DNA from: a bacterium | Lineage (GTDB): Bacteria > CSSED10-310 > JAJRTK01 | Assembly (NCBI GenBank): GCA_024278345.1 | Contig: JAJRTK010000038.1 | Coordinates: 1 to 38,147, forward strand | Length of the DNA stretch: 38,147 nt | Direction of reading: 5' to 3' | Position numbers and translations under genes: made by a program | Shown: in pieces, positions 1 through 8,122 of the stretch | Layout of the letters: each line of letters starts with the position of its first letter | How positions within the stretch are numbered: the first letter of the stretch is position 1 | Notes under the pieces: generated by a model | The model's input: the letters and a program-made list of their open reading frames with translations, nothing else | Told to the model about the DNA's origin: nothing | Database searches by the model: none

Positions 1-37
1 CCGGCAGGCGATATCCCGGGGGGGCAAGGCCCAGTCA

Positions 38-112
38 AGGCGGCGACCGTGGCGAACAGCGCGCCGCGGCCGCAAGCGATGGGAGCGGAACCCAACGAAA
101 AAAAACGAAAGC
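38..112 (+). repeat. dispersed ~70-bp intergenic element, copy A
   Basis: GC-rich block whose right side reads GAGCGGAACCCAACG followed by an A-rich run. The same layout (a GGCGA-type left flank, a GC-rich hairpin, then GAGCGGAA.NCAACG and an A/G-rich tail) recurs at 11153-11228, 29896-29950, 26922-26992 (minus) and 35825-35888 (minus). Here the central hairpin is GCGGCCGC-like. It lies upstream of the phasin-like gene. Its function is unknown; it resembles REP-type intergenic repeats in size and placement. Confidence 0.55.
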
Positions 113-192
113 GTTCTCAACCCATTTCGCTTCGAAACAGAAGCCAGCACCAAAAAAAAACGCGCAGGTGACGTGGAACCCTTGATCGTGGC

Positions 193-198
193 TATAAT
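193..198 (+). promoter_or_regulatory. -10 box candidate for the phasin-like gene
   Basis: A perfect TATAAT hexamer lies about 65 bases before the chosen start codon. No good -35 box is visible at 17 bases; a TGACGT lies 18 bases upstream. The hexamer would fall inside the gene if the longest open frame (GTG at 173) were used, which supports the shorter start. Confidence 0.35.
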
Positions 199-262
199 AG
201 CTCAATGGACTCATTTCGACGACCCCCTGCTTTTCCCCGACTTCACCCGAGGGCCGATGGCG

Positions 263-703
263 ATGGAATCAAGGAGCCAGGAGCGAGATCAAGCATCGAT
301 CTTCCTGAAAGCGTACGAGAACTTTGTTCCAGAGATCGTTCGCAAAACGGTTCTTCTCGGTCTGGGAGGCGTTTCCATGACCGAAGAAACGGTGCGCAAA
401 GTCATAGGGGAATTGCGACTTCCCACCGAAGAAGCCAAGCGGATCATCGAATATGTGGCCGAACAGAGCCAGAAAAGCAAAAAGGAGATCGTCGCGCTTG
501 TGGGTGCTGAAACCAAGAGTTTCCTCAAAACGCTCGACCTGGAAGAAGTCTTGAGGAATGCGCTAGCTGGGCTCCGCATCAAAATCAACACGGAAATTAG
601 CTTCGAGCCCCTCGAAGAGGGAGATTCTGGGAAACGGATCGAAATGACCACCTCCATGATTCGGAGAGATCCCACAGAGTCTAGCCTGAAAGCTACTGAG
701 TGA
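263..703 (+). CDS. phasin-family (polyhydroxyalkanoate granule-associated-like) protein
   Basis: Small, highly charged, helical protein of about 146 residues. A hydrophobic segment with LLGLGG is followed by a TEETVRKVIGEL / PTEEAKRIIEYVAEQ helical hairpin and a Lys/Glu-rich region. This is the pattern of the phasin-like family often annotated as PHA granule-associated protein, and resemblance to that family is the only functional clue. The frame is open from 173, but GAGGG at 249-253 is 9 bases before ATG 263 (3 bases before ATG 257), so 263 is preferred. The stop overlaps the 3' end of the opposite-strand arrestin-like gene by 11 bases. No PHA synthase is in the window, so a role in PHA metabolism is inference. 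Confidence 0.55.
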   Translation: MESRSQERDQASIFLKAYENFVPEIVRKTVLLGLGGVSMTEETVRKVIGELRLPTEEAKRIIEYVAEQSQKSKKEIVALVGAETKSFLKTLDLEEVLRNALAGLRIKINTEISFEPLEEGDSGKRIEMTTSMIRRDPTESSLKATE

Positions 704-1685
704 TTTGCAGGATGGATTGCCCGAAGTAATGTCCCGACCCGGACTTCACGGATCCTTCCAACCGGTACTCCAGCCTCGATACCCTTGTCTGGCAGGATGG
801 CTGCAAAACACCGGGAAAACGCAGCTCGGCTTCTTCGGCTCGAGAGCTTGCCTCCCATGTTGCCAGAGTTGCCTCGAAGAGCTCTTCTTCCTTTTCCCAC
901 GACGTGCCCTCCGTACGGACCAGTCGCAGATGGATTGATTCAACGGGGTCACCCGGCGGAAGGAAGAGCCGAACCTTGAGAGCATCTCCTGCGCGGAAGC
1001 CCGCCCGGGGGATCTCGAGCTTCATGGCGGGTGTGGCTTTGGGAGGTTTCCGCCGGTTTTTGGGGTCCTGGATTTTCACCAGTGTTCTCGAGTACCGGTA
1101 CATGCTGGCCTGAAGGGCTAGAAGCTCTTCGGGCTCTAGCAGCTTTCCCCTGACGGTTCGGGCGAGGATCCGATTCATGTAATGGTTTCCAGCCGTGAGC
1201 TCCTCGAGCCATGATTGAGGTAAAGAGCGATGGACGAGATCATCGAGATCCATCGCTGCCTCGCCGCCAGAGGTCTCGGGCCCGGGAGGCCTTTTTTCAA
1301 GAGGAATCTCCACGGGGCCTCCGTTCTGTGTTGGCATCGGGAGCAGGCGGATGGGGAGGGATACCGTAAGACCCTTCGCCGGCGCATGGAGTTCCAAATG
1401 GTAGTCGATTCGGTGGCGGTGCCCCACCACCGACGGTGGGCAGTCCGCTGGAACAGGCATCTGAAACTTTGTTGCGCCTTCCGGTAACTCGAACTCAGTC
1501 CAAACCAGAATGTGGGAACGGCTGGACCAACGCGGTGGGTCGCCGTGCATCGGGGCGGCCAGAAGGCGAGAGACCGAAACTTCGCCTCGGAGGCGAAGAA
1601 ACAGCTTCCCCTGAAGAGAGATGCGCCCGTGGAGTTGTTCGCCTGATTGTACTGAGTTTTCCGCCAATTCTAGAGCCATGGCCAT
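693..1685 (-). CDS. arrestin-fold-like hypothetical protein
   Basis: Protein of 330 residues predicted to be beta-rich. The N-terminal 120 residues look like an arrestin N domain: an early ENSVQSGEQLHGRISLQG (compare pGe.v.G.v.l in arrestins), then a FELPEG strand and a PADCPPSVVGHRHRIDYHL segment matching the 'lPpSf.g....Y.l' strand of arrestin/Spo0M-type folds. A helical linker (about residues 140-210) leads to a second beta-rich half beginning near KLEIPRAGFRAGDALKVRLFLP, again with a 'pGd.l.v.l' strand, so two arrestin-like lobes are plausible. It is the last gene of the leftward alaX-pyrD-like operon. Its GGAGG ribosome-binding site (1706-1710 region) sits in a hairpin next to the pyrD-like stop codon. 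The function is unknown; no enzymatic motif is visible. Confidence 0.6.
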   Translation of the reverse strand: MAMALELAENSVQSGEQLHGRISLQGKLFLRLRGEVSVSRLLAAPMHGDPPRWSSRSHILVWTEFELPEGATKFQMPVPADCPPSVVGHRHRIDYHLELHAPAKGLTVSLPIRLLPMPTQNGGPVEIPLEKRPPGPETSGGEAAMDLDDLVHRSLPQSWLEELTAGNHYMNRILARTVRGKLLEPEELLALQASMYRYSRTLVKIQDPKNRRKPPKATPAMKLEIPRAGFRAGDALKVRLFLPPGDPVESIHLRLVRTEGTSWEKEEELFEATLATWEASSRAEEAELRFPGVLQPSCQTRVSRLEYRLEGSVKSGSGHYFGQSILQITQ

Positions 1686-1695
1686 CCTGCTTTTT

Positions 1696-1711
1696 GCCTC
1701 CGAGAGGAGGC
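1696..1711 (-). promoter_or_regulatory. hairpin sequestering the ribosome-binding site of the arrestin-like gene
   Basis: A perfect stem-loop, GCCTCC-TCTC-GGAGGC on the minus strand, starts on the last base of the pyrD-like stop codon. The GGAGG arm is the only good Shine-Dalgarno sequence for the next gene, whose ATG follows 11 bases later. It is followed by A residues rather than T residues, so it is not a terminator for this strand. A coupling element opened by ribosomes finishing the upstream gene is an inference. Confidence 0.45.
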
Positions 1712-2799
1712 TAGGTTACATCGACTCCTATCGCTTCCGTCATGGTGATTAAGCCATCTCGGTCAAGGAGTAACGCCAGTCCTCGGCACATTTTCCGCAG
1801 CAGGCTCGGACCCCGGTATACAAGGGCCGTGTAGAGCTGGACGAGGTGGGCGCCTGAACGAATCCGAGCGTAGACATCGGCTGCCGTGAAAACACCTCCT
1901 CCACTGATGAGGGGAACCTGCCCCTGAACTTGCCTGTAGATGGTCCTGAGCGCCTCCAACGACGGGGCTGCGAGAGGGCGCCCGCCAAGGCGGTGTCCAG
2001 GGGGGGCACCGGCCATGGCCCTCGCGCTTGCCGTAGCCCCATCCAGGGAAACGCTCGTCACGATGATTCCTTGGATCTTGCCTTTGAGGCTCACCGCGAT
2101 GAGTTCTTGCGATTCCGCTATTTCCGGGGGATCGAAGAGCTTCAACAGAATCGGTTTGCCCCGTTCGTTGACCGCCTGGAGCCTTCCAAGCACGGCTGCA
2201 AGCTCTGTGGGATCACTGATGGCAAAAACCGAGTTCCGACCGGGCGGGATGATATTGATCACGAAATAGTCGAGCAGGGGATAAAACCACTGGAAACTCG
2301 TCAAAATATCTTGAACTGCTTTCTCGAAAGTTGCGCCAGGCGACCGCCCGAGGTTGATGCCAAGAGCGATCTCTCCAAGCACCTTCTTCCTGTGCCAGTA
2401 CGTGAGCCTTTCAGCAATGTACCTCGCTCCAATGTTGGGGCAGGATGCGCTATAGGTCAACGCCAGAGCCGCTGGAATTCTATGGGACCGGCGGGCATTC
2501 CACCCCGGCTGTGGCCGCGCCGTCACCGTTCCCAGCTCCGCAAAACCGAATCCCAGGACGGCCCACGCCAAAGGCGCCGCACCATCGACGTCGAAACCCG
2601 CCGCCAGACCGATAGGGTTCTCGAATCGGAGCCCCCAGAGTTGACTCTCAAGACTTGGATCCGTTCGCCTATAAAGTTCCCGGCCAATGGCCCGGAACAT
2701 CCCGATGTTCGTGACCTTGAGAGCCTTCAAGGCCCAACGCCGTCCCCGAGCTGGACCCAGGGCGAAGATGAGGGGTCGGACGATGCGATAGATTCCCAT
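1711..2799 (-). CDS. dihydroorotate dehydrogenase-like flavoprotein (class 2 PyrD homolog, substrate site degenerate)
   Basis: Protein of 362 residues with the class 2 PyrD layout: an N-terminal membrane-associating helix pair (residues 1-45), then a TIM barrel with NPIGLAAGFD (61-70), GFGFAELGTVT.RPQPG (83-99), GINLGRS (147-153), GGRPL (272-276), ISGGGVF (298-304) and GAHLVQLYTALVYRGP (316-331). The FMN-phosphate side is well kept, but residues that bind dihydroorotate in E. coli PyrD are changed: the Lys of FDKNG is Val71, the Asn of NRMGFNN is Tyr116, the catalytic Ser of NISSPN is Pro185 with the following Asn as Gly187, and the Asn of TNTT is Ser249. A true PyrD role is therefore doubtful. 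The start ATG follows the alaX stop by one base, so translation is probably coupled; the long open frame upstream lies inside alaX. Confidence 0.75.
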   Translation of the reverse strand: MGIYRIVRPLIFALGPARGRRWALKALKVTNIGMFRAIGRELYRRTDPSLESQLWGLRFENPIGLAAGFDVDGAAPLAWAVLGFGFAELGTVTARPQPGWNARRSHRIPAALALTYSASCPNIGARYIAERLTYWHRKKVLGEIALGINLGRSPGATFEKAVQDILTSFQWFYPLLDYFVINIIPPGRNSVFAISDPTELAAVLGRLQAVNERGKPILLKLFDPPEIAESQELIAVSLKGKIQGIIVTSVSLDGATASARAMAGAPPGHRLGGRPLAAPSLEALRTIYRQVQGQVPLISGGGVFTAADVYARIRSGAHLVQLYTALVYRGPSLLRKMCRGLALLLDRDGLITMTEAIGVDVT

Positions 2800-2800
2800 A

Positions 2801-4075
2801 TCAAGGACGTCCTTGCCCAAGCTGGCGGGCGAGCTCGGCCCGAATTTTTTCCATGGCCGGTCGGAGGGAGCTGGCTGGGACTCCTCCTTGCGCAAGCTCT
2901 GGACGCCCACCGCCTCGTCCTCCAAGCATCGGCAGAATCCGATCCAGAATCTGCCCGGCGTGCAAAGGGCTTCCCGCCGGTAGGCTGAGGACGATGCTCG
3001 TTTTTGCCTTCCCCTCTTGTGCGATGCCACCGACGAACGCACACCGGTGGAGCAACGCCAAACGTTCCCCCACCAAACGAAGCTCCTTTTCCGAAAGCCT
3101 GGAGGTCACCAATTCGGCCAGCTTGACGTCGCCCAGATCGAGGGCCCTTTGTGCTGCTAGCTCCGCATGGACGTCCGCCAGGTCTCGCCGAAGCTGATTA
3201 AGCCGTCTGCTCCCATCCAATCGCAGGGCCAGAAGCTCTTCCACCGCTTCCGCCAATCTTTCCGGCGGCGCGGAACAGAGGCGCGTCAACTGCTGGGCCA
3301 TCCTGTGCAATTTGCCGTAGTGCATTTGCGACCGGTAACCGCAAAGGAACTCCACCCTCCAAAGGCTTCCCCGCCGTTCGAAACTCAGGATCTTGATGGG
3401 GCCGATTTCGGCGGTACTGCGGACGTGAGTCCCGCAGCAGAGACTCCGGTTCAGGCCGTGGATGTCCACGATTCGTAAATGCGCCCCCCCGATCGCCGAC
3501 AGATCCGGCGCCTCCGCAAGCTCGGCCACGGTAGGCGCGGTAATTCGCACAGGCAACGCCTGGCGCACCACATCATTCGCCTCCGCTTCGGCCAGCGCCA
3601 GTTGCGCATCTTCCAGCTCTTTCCCTCGTTCCCGCCCCTCTCGATACCAACTTCCCCGATCTTGCGTCTTGGACACCGTCCCCTGAAGATCCAGATCGAT
3701 GGTGGAGCTCCTCTCACCCAGATGAAACGCCCGCGTCGGCGCTCCAAGAAGATCGATGAACACCTGGGACAGAACGTGTTGCCCCGAATGTTGTTGCATC
3801 TGGTCCATACGCCGGTGTCCATCGACCCTGCAACGAACCAAACCCGGCTTGACGGGCCGCGCCGTTCGGTGAAAAACTTGATCCCCTTCCAGGCGAACCT
3901 CCAGGACTGGCTCATCGTCCAGCCAGCCACGATCAGAGCCCTGCCCGCCCGTCTCCGGGTAAAAAGGCGACCGGTTCAAAACCACCTCATAGCCCTCGTC
4001 CACGCGGATCACTTTCAACACCCGAGCACTGCACTCGAGGCACTCGCTGTCTTTGAGGTAGAGACGGTCGGTCAA
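2801..4075 (-). CDS. alaX: alanyl-tRNA editing protein, AlaX type with C-terminal DHHA1-like region
   Basis: Free-standing homolog of the alanyl-tRNA synthetase editing domain, expected to hydrolyse mischarged Ser- or Gly-tRNA(Ala) in the cytoplasm. In 424 residues it shows an N-terminal PFYPETGGQGSD segment (37-48), the zinc-binding HSGQH (H96, H100) and CCGTH (C213 or C214 with H217) pairs that define the fold, and a coiled-coil stretch (about 240-300). The C-terminal region, ending in GGRGGGRPELAQGG, is typical of the DHHA1 domain of long AlaX proteins. There is no synthetase catalytic domain. It is the first gene of a leftward operon with the PyrD-like and arrestin-like genes; its TGA is one base from the next ATG. 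The promoter is expected in the 4076-4374 gap. Confidence 0.9.
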   Translation of the reverse strand: MTDRLYLKDSECLECSARVLKVIRVDEGYEVVLNRSPFYPETGGQGSDRGWLDDEPVLEVRLEGDQVFHRTARPVKPGLVRCRVDGHRRMDQMQQHSGQHVLSQVFIDLLGAPTRAFHLGERSSTIDLDLQGTVSKTQDRGSWYREGRERGKELEDAQLALAEAEANDVVRQALPVRITAPTVAELAEAPDLSAIGGAHLRIVDIHGLNRSLCCGTHVRSTAEIGPIKILSFERRGSLWRVEFLCGYRSQMHYGKLHRMAQQLTRLCSAPPERLAEAVEELLALRLDGSRRLNQLRRDLADVHAELAAQRALDLGDVKLAELVTSRLSEKELRLVGERLALLHRCAFVGGIAQEGKAKTSIVLSLPAGSPLHAGQILDRILPMLGGRGGGRPELAQGGVPASSLRPAMEKIRAELARQLGQGRP

Positions 4076-4138
4076 CGTCGCTCATTCCCGTTGGCTAGAG
4101 GTGCCGTCGTTCTGTTTCGCGAAGAAGCTCGAACTGAC

Positions 4139-4156
4139 TTGTTGTAGGCGCAACAA
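4139..4156. repeat. small perfect inverted repeat in the alaX/helicase gap
   Basis: TTGTTG and CAACAA arms separated by TAGGCG, about 65 bases upstream of the alaX start. It could form a short 5' hairpin in the alaX transcript or be a protein-binding site. No T-tract follows. Confidence 0.35.
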
Positions 4157-4286
4157 TTCACAATGGCTTGTCCCGGCTGCATCATACGCCGCAAGAATAG
4201 TGGCCATCCGCCCGATGGGCAACTGCTGGCCCTTTCCTGGATGGCACCGCTATCGGTGAGGCTGCCGCTTTCCCTTCCCGGTTTAC

Positions 4287-4333
4287 TTGTCGTCTGGTGT
4301 TCGACGTGTTAACATAACTACAGTAATGTAGTT
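4287..4333 (+). promoter_or_regulatory. promoter with overlapping operator-like palindrome upstream of the helicase gene
   Basis: TTGTCG (4287-4292) and TAACAT (4310-4315) are separated by exactly 17 bases, each matching 4 of 6 consensus positions. Immediately downstream, where transcription would start, lies the 18-bp near-palindrome AACTACAGTAATGTAGTT (4316-4333, 7-base arms). A further ACTACAG half-site lies at about 4357-4363. This is the classic position for a repressor operator. The rest of the 4076-4374 gap shows only the 4139-4156 repeat. Confidence 0.45.
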
Positions 4334-4374
4334 TTCGCGGGAATGATGGGTTTATTACTACAGAGGGTGCGGCA

Positions 4375-7104
4375 GTGATCAGGTGGCAAAAACCAGAGCA
4401 GGCTGCCCGGGAGACGGAGAAACTCCACCGATTCGTTGGAGATTGGCCGAAGTCGGATGGGAGTTTCAACACGTTTCTGGATTGGCAGGCATCGAATCAG
4501 CCCGACCCCTTTTGGGTGGACACCGAAGCCATGGAGCTTGGTGGACAGTTTCTGGAGCTCGACCGGCTAGATAGGCCAAAGCGCTTGGAGCTCGTCTGGG
4601 ATCCGGTGGGGCGGTGCCCCATGTTGCGCGTGGAACAAGATGCTTTTCGGGAGCGGCAAATTCTGTTTCGGCGCATGCCTCGGGAATTCGGTCCCGCACA
4701 GCACGAAGGCCCAGTTGGTGAGCCATCATTGGCCAGCCCCTGGACGCTTGCCATTGAGGTCCGGGATTTTGACGTTCGCAACCCCATTGACGAAAGTACG
4801 GGTCTCCTCAACACTGGAGTCAACCGCCGGATTCGGCGCAAGATTGACTCCCGTGCCCTCCGGATTCGCTTGGTTCGGCGCATTTACGAGAGGCTTCGCC
4901 AGGAGGGAGTCGTGGGCCGACCGGCGGAAATTCGCCGCCGGGAGTTTTATTGGGCATTGCGAGCCCTTGCTGGTGAGGACTCTCGCTGGAAGGGGTTCAC
5001 CGGGTTGCTCCGGAATTATCAGCTTCCCGGCCTTCTCCGCGAGGCCTTTGAGGCCGACCCCATCGACGAGATCACGCCTCAGCTTTGCCTTCCCCTCTTC
5101 GAGAATTATCTGGCGGGGAATGGCAACGAGTCCACGCTTGATCTGGAGCCGATCCGCCAGGGACTTTGGCCTACCAGCCGCTCGCGGAAGGGCGTGATCG
5201 AGGATCTCCGGCTCTGGATTTTGCTCCAAGAGACGCGGGCGACCATGGAGCGAGGTTGGTCGGTGAATGTCTCCATGGAGAGCCTGGTTGGGGACCAGAC
5301 TTCCGGCGGAGGCGTGGATGTCGAGTTCCAGATCCCGGAACCGGTTCCCTGCAGGCGCGGGGATACACTTCTCGTGGAATCGGGACTCGAACGTTTGGTG
5401 GGCAAGTTGTTGGTCACTGCGGTAGGGGAGACGGAGCTTCGTGGTTGGCTTCACATTCAAACCGATGGACCTCTCCAGGGGGGGCTGACACTGGTCCCCA
5501 TCCGCAGTTCCTACTCCAGAATATCGGACGCTCTAAGAAGGATCGAGTCCGCGATTCAAGATGGCCGCGAGGCCTCCCTGACACCCGCCCTCCGTGCAGC
5601 CCTTGGAATCGGTCCCATGGATGTTGTGCTTCGGGATTGGGGCGATCTGCGCTCGAGGCTCCGCTCGAACGCAATCGGGAAAGATCCGTCTCAAGTTCAG
5701 GCTTTGCGCTGGGCTCTACACCCGGAGAGTCCCTTGGTTCTGATTCAGGGGCCGCCTGGTACTGGCAAGACGACCCTCATCGAGGAGATCTGCCGGCAGG
5801 CCGTTGCCGACGGTCTGAAGGTTGCCGTCACGGGGCCTTCCCATCCGGCCGTGGACAATGTCCTTCGCCGTTTGGTGGATATGCCGCTTCTCCGCGTGGC
5901 GGCATGTCGCGACAACATCGCCAACGAACTTGATGAGCATTGGTCAGGGCACGAGAGAGCCCAGCAGAAGTTTGCCAGAGAGGCCCGTAAACGGAAGGGG
6001 TTCATTGTAGGCGGAACGCATCTCGGGCTCATGAACAATCCTCTCGTCTCCACGATGCGGCGGAATGGGCTTCGTTTCGACCTGATTCTCATTGATGAGG
6101 CGGGAATGAGCCGACCCGAAGAAGTGGCGCTTTCCTTGAACCTCGCGAATCGCGGACTTCTCATTGGCGATCAGGAGCAGCTTCCTCCCTTTCCTCTTAC
6201 TCAGGAGGAGCTTTCCGATCTTGAGGCTCGGATCGCCCGTCCCTTGCTCTATCGGGACCGAGTTCTTCTCAACTCAAGCGGCCTGGAAGTGCTCATCGAA
6301 GAGAGAGGGTTTCCCTCAGTCTTGTTGAGCCGAAACTACCGCAGTCACAACCCCCGCCTCCTGGAACTGAGTTCACAGCTTTTCTACGACTCAAGGATTC
6401 GCCTGGCCCCCTGTCGCGAGTTCTTCAGCCTTCCGTTCCTGGAGCGGCGCAAGAAGTACGGCCCGGAATCCCTCAGATTCTTTGAAACCTCGAACCTGCC
6501 CCTCGATACGAGATCGGAGCGCGTCGAATGGCAGCGTGGCGCTCCTGGCTACTGTTCTTACATCGAAGCAGCCATCCTCTTGTCAGAGTTCCGCAAACTT
6601 CTCCGACGTTATCCCCTAGCGGAACTCTGCCTGATCTCTCCTTACCGGCTTCAGGTGGATCTCCTCCGCCATCTTGTCCGAGTCGCGGTGGCGGAAGGCT
6701 ATCTTGATCTTGCGGACGACGAAGAGCTTGGCCGCTTTCTTAGGGAAAACGTCACTACCATCGACAGTTTCCAGGGCCGTGAATGCGATGTCCTCCTTGT
6801 TTCTTACGTCCGGAGTAATCAGGAGCAGGCCTCTGGCTTCGTGGGAGATCCTCGGCGCATCAACGTGACCCATACCCGGGCGCGCCGCGAAATGGTCATC
6901 ACCGGAGATCTATCAACGTTGAGCAACGCGCCTTCGCGGGCCGATCTCCTGGCCCTCCGTTCCGCCTATGTATTTCGTCAAATGGCTGAAATCGTCCGGC
7001 GGCGTGGACTTCTCCTCCCCTTGACCAGCGAACTCCCGTTCCGCAAAGAACTCGATCTGGCCAGAAAGCGGGCCGCCGGTCGCGAACTCCAATCCACCGG
7101 TTGA
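4375..7104 (+). CDS. superfamily 1 helicase, UPF1/DNA2/NAM7 type
   Basis: A 909-residue protein with a complete SF1B helicase core in its second half: Q-like region then Walker A GPPGTGKTT (459-467), motif II LIDEAG (D574, E575), motif III GDQEQLPP (about 600-607), motif IV/NYRSHNP (about 655), motif V TIDSFQGRECDVLLVSYVRSN (about 795-815) and motif VI NVTHTRARREMVITGD (about 830-845). It should use ATP to unwind or translocate on nucleic acid. The first ~440 residues match no domain I recognise and may hold a beta-barrel insertion of UPF1-like helicases around 320-400. The start is GTG; AGAGGG lies 9-14 bases upstream. It is monocistronic, divergent from alaX and convergent with the xanthine dehydrogenase genes. 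No nuclease motif was seen. Confidence 0.88.
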   Translation: MIRWQKPEQAARETEKLHRFVGDWPKSDGSFNTFLDWQASNQPDPFWVDTEAMELGGQFLELDRLDRPKRLELVWDPVGRCPMLRVEQDAFRERQILFRRMPREFGPAQHEGPVGEPSLASPWTLAIEVRDFDVRNPIDESTGLLNTGVNRRIRRKIDSRALRIRLVRRIYERLRQEGVVGRPAEIRRREFYWALRALAGEDSRWKGFTGLLRNYQLPGLLREAFEADPIDEITPQLCLPLFENYLAGNGNESTLDLEPIRQGLWPTSRSRKGVIEDLRLWILLQETRATMERGWSVNVSMESLVGDQTSGGGVDVEFQIPEPVPCRRGDTLLVESGLERLVGKLLVTAVGETELRGWLHIQTDGPLQGGLTLVPIRSSYSRISDALRRIESAIQDGREASLTPALRAALGIGPMDVVLRDWGDLRSRLRSNAIGKDPSQVQALRWALHPESPLVLIQGPPGTGKTTLIEEICRQAVADGLKVAVTGPSHPAVDNVLRRLVDMPLLRVAACRDNIANELDEHWSGHERAQQKFAREARKRKGFIVGGTHLGLMNNPLVSTMRRNGLRFDLILIDEAGMSRPEEVALSLNLANRGLLIGDQEQLPPFPLTQEELSDLEARIARPLLYRDRVLLNSSGLEVLIEERGFPSVLLSRNYRSHNPRLLELSSQLFYDSRIRLAPCREFFSLPFLERRKKYGPESLRFFETSNLPLDTRSERVEWQRGAPGYCSYIEAAILLSEFRKLLRRYPLAELCLISPYRLQVDLLRHLVRVAVAEGYLDLADDEELGRFLRENVTTIDSFQGRECDVLLVSYVRSNQEQASGFVGDPRRINVTHTRARREMVITGDLSTLSNAPSRADLLALRSAYVFRQMAEIVRRRGLLLPLTSELPFRKELDLARKRAAGRELQSTG

Positions 7105-7180
7105 ATCGTCCCCGCGTCGCCTCCTGCTGGCGCCTCCTCCGCAAACTCGAGAGCTTCTGGATCCGGGAGTGGCGGATCAG

Positions 7181-8083
7181 CTACATCCCCCTGTGTGCAA
7201 GCTTCAGATCGCTTAGAAACCTTCGGAGGATATTGGTGGTGGTTCGCCGCCGGAAACGGGCGGTGGAGCGAATGTCATCGATAGGGCATATATCGGACTG
7301 GATGATTTCTCCCGCGGCTTGAATGAGTCGATTATCTAGCCTTCGGCCTCGGAGTGTGTCCTCCGTCTTTTTGGCCCGGACAACGGTTGGAGCCACTGCG
7401 CCAAGTCCGATCCTGATATCTTGCAGGATACCTCCTCGGACCTCGGCGATGGCCGCGATGGCGACTTTCGAAATCGCTTGAGCTTGTCGTGTCCCGAGCT
7501 TCCGCCAATAGGGAATCTGCTGAGGCCACTGGATGGGGACGTGGATTCGGTAAATGAGCTCATCCGGTTTCAGAACTGATTGCTTGTAACCGCTGTAGAA
7601 AGCGTTGAATTCTACGTTGCGGCTTCCCTTGGCGGATCGGAGCTCCAAGACCGCGTTGTGGACCGCTAGAACTGGCAAAACGTCCCCCGCCGGCGAGGCG
7701 TTGGCGATATTTCCCCCTAGCGTGCCTCGGTTTTGGATCTGAACGGCCCCGACACTTTGCGCTGCCTCTCTGAGCAGAGGCACCGTTTGCCCGATCCGCG
7801 GATCTTGCATCATCTCCGAAAAAGTCGTCAACGGGCCTAGAGTAAGATGGCGCTGGTGCTGCTCCAGGATCCGGAGTTCACGAAGGCCCCAGATGTCCAG
7901 CACGGCTAGAGGAGATATCTGGCGGCTGTTGATGGCCGGCATGATGTCTGTGCCACCAGCGAGGATCCAGGTTTTTTTATCCCGGTTAAGCGCAAGGAAC
8001 TCAAGAGCCTCGGCGAGATTCTTGGGGGCGCAGAATTCTACTTCCGTCGTCATCGTTTCATCCGGTTCAAAATTGGCGGGCAT
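7181..8083 (-). CDS. xanthine dehydrogenase-family FAD-binding subunit
   Basis: Medium (FAD) subunit of a three-subunit molybdenum hydroxylase, 300 residues. It shows the FAD-binding loop ILAGGTDIMP (about 41-50) and the second flavin motif NRGTLGGNIANASPAGD (about 107-123), plus the C-terminal CO_deh_flav_C-like segment. It passes electrons from the iron-sulfur subunit to the terminal acceptor. It is the last gene of the leftward Mo-FeS-FAD operon. ATG 8083 (weak CAGG upstream) and ATG 8053 (CGGAT upstream) are both possible starts; the family usually begins only a few residues before the VEF...PKNLAEAL strand. Confidence 0.88.
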   Translation of the reverse strand: MPANFEPDETMTTEVEFCAPKNLAEALEFLALNRDKKTWILAGGTDIMPAINSRQISPLAVLDIWGLRELRILEQHQRHLTLGPLTTFSEMMQDPRIGQTVPLLREAAQSVGAVQIQNRGTLGGNIANASPAGDVLPVLAVHNAVLELRSAKGSRNVEFNAFYSGYKQSVLKPDELIYRIHVPIQWPQQIPYWRKLGTRQAQAISKVAIAAIAEVRGGILQDIRIGLGAVAPTVVRAKKTEDTLRGRRLDNRLIQAAGEIIQSDICPIDDIRSTARFRRRTTTNILRRFLSDLKLAHRGM

Positions 8084-8122
8084 GACCTGGAGAGGATTTT
8101 TCCATGGGAATGGGGAGAAACA

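Noticed and set aside
2796-2817. Palindrome CAAGGACGTCCTTG at the alaX-pyrD junction
   Set aside because: It lies within coding sequence at the gene junction and mostly reflects the AAGGAC ribosome-binding site and codons; no further support for a regulatory role.
1930-2988. 352-codon plus-strand frame across the PyrD-like gene
   Set aside because: Antisense shadow of a well-aligned TIM-barrel protein; composition is typical of a shadow frame.
7101-7322. 73-codon frame overlapping the helicase stop
   Set aside because: Mostly antisense to the FAD subunit gene and rich in Arg; no support.
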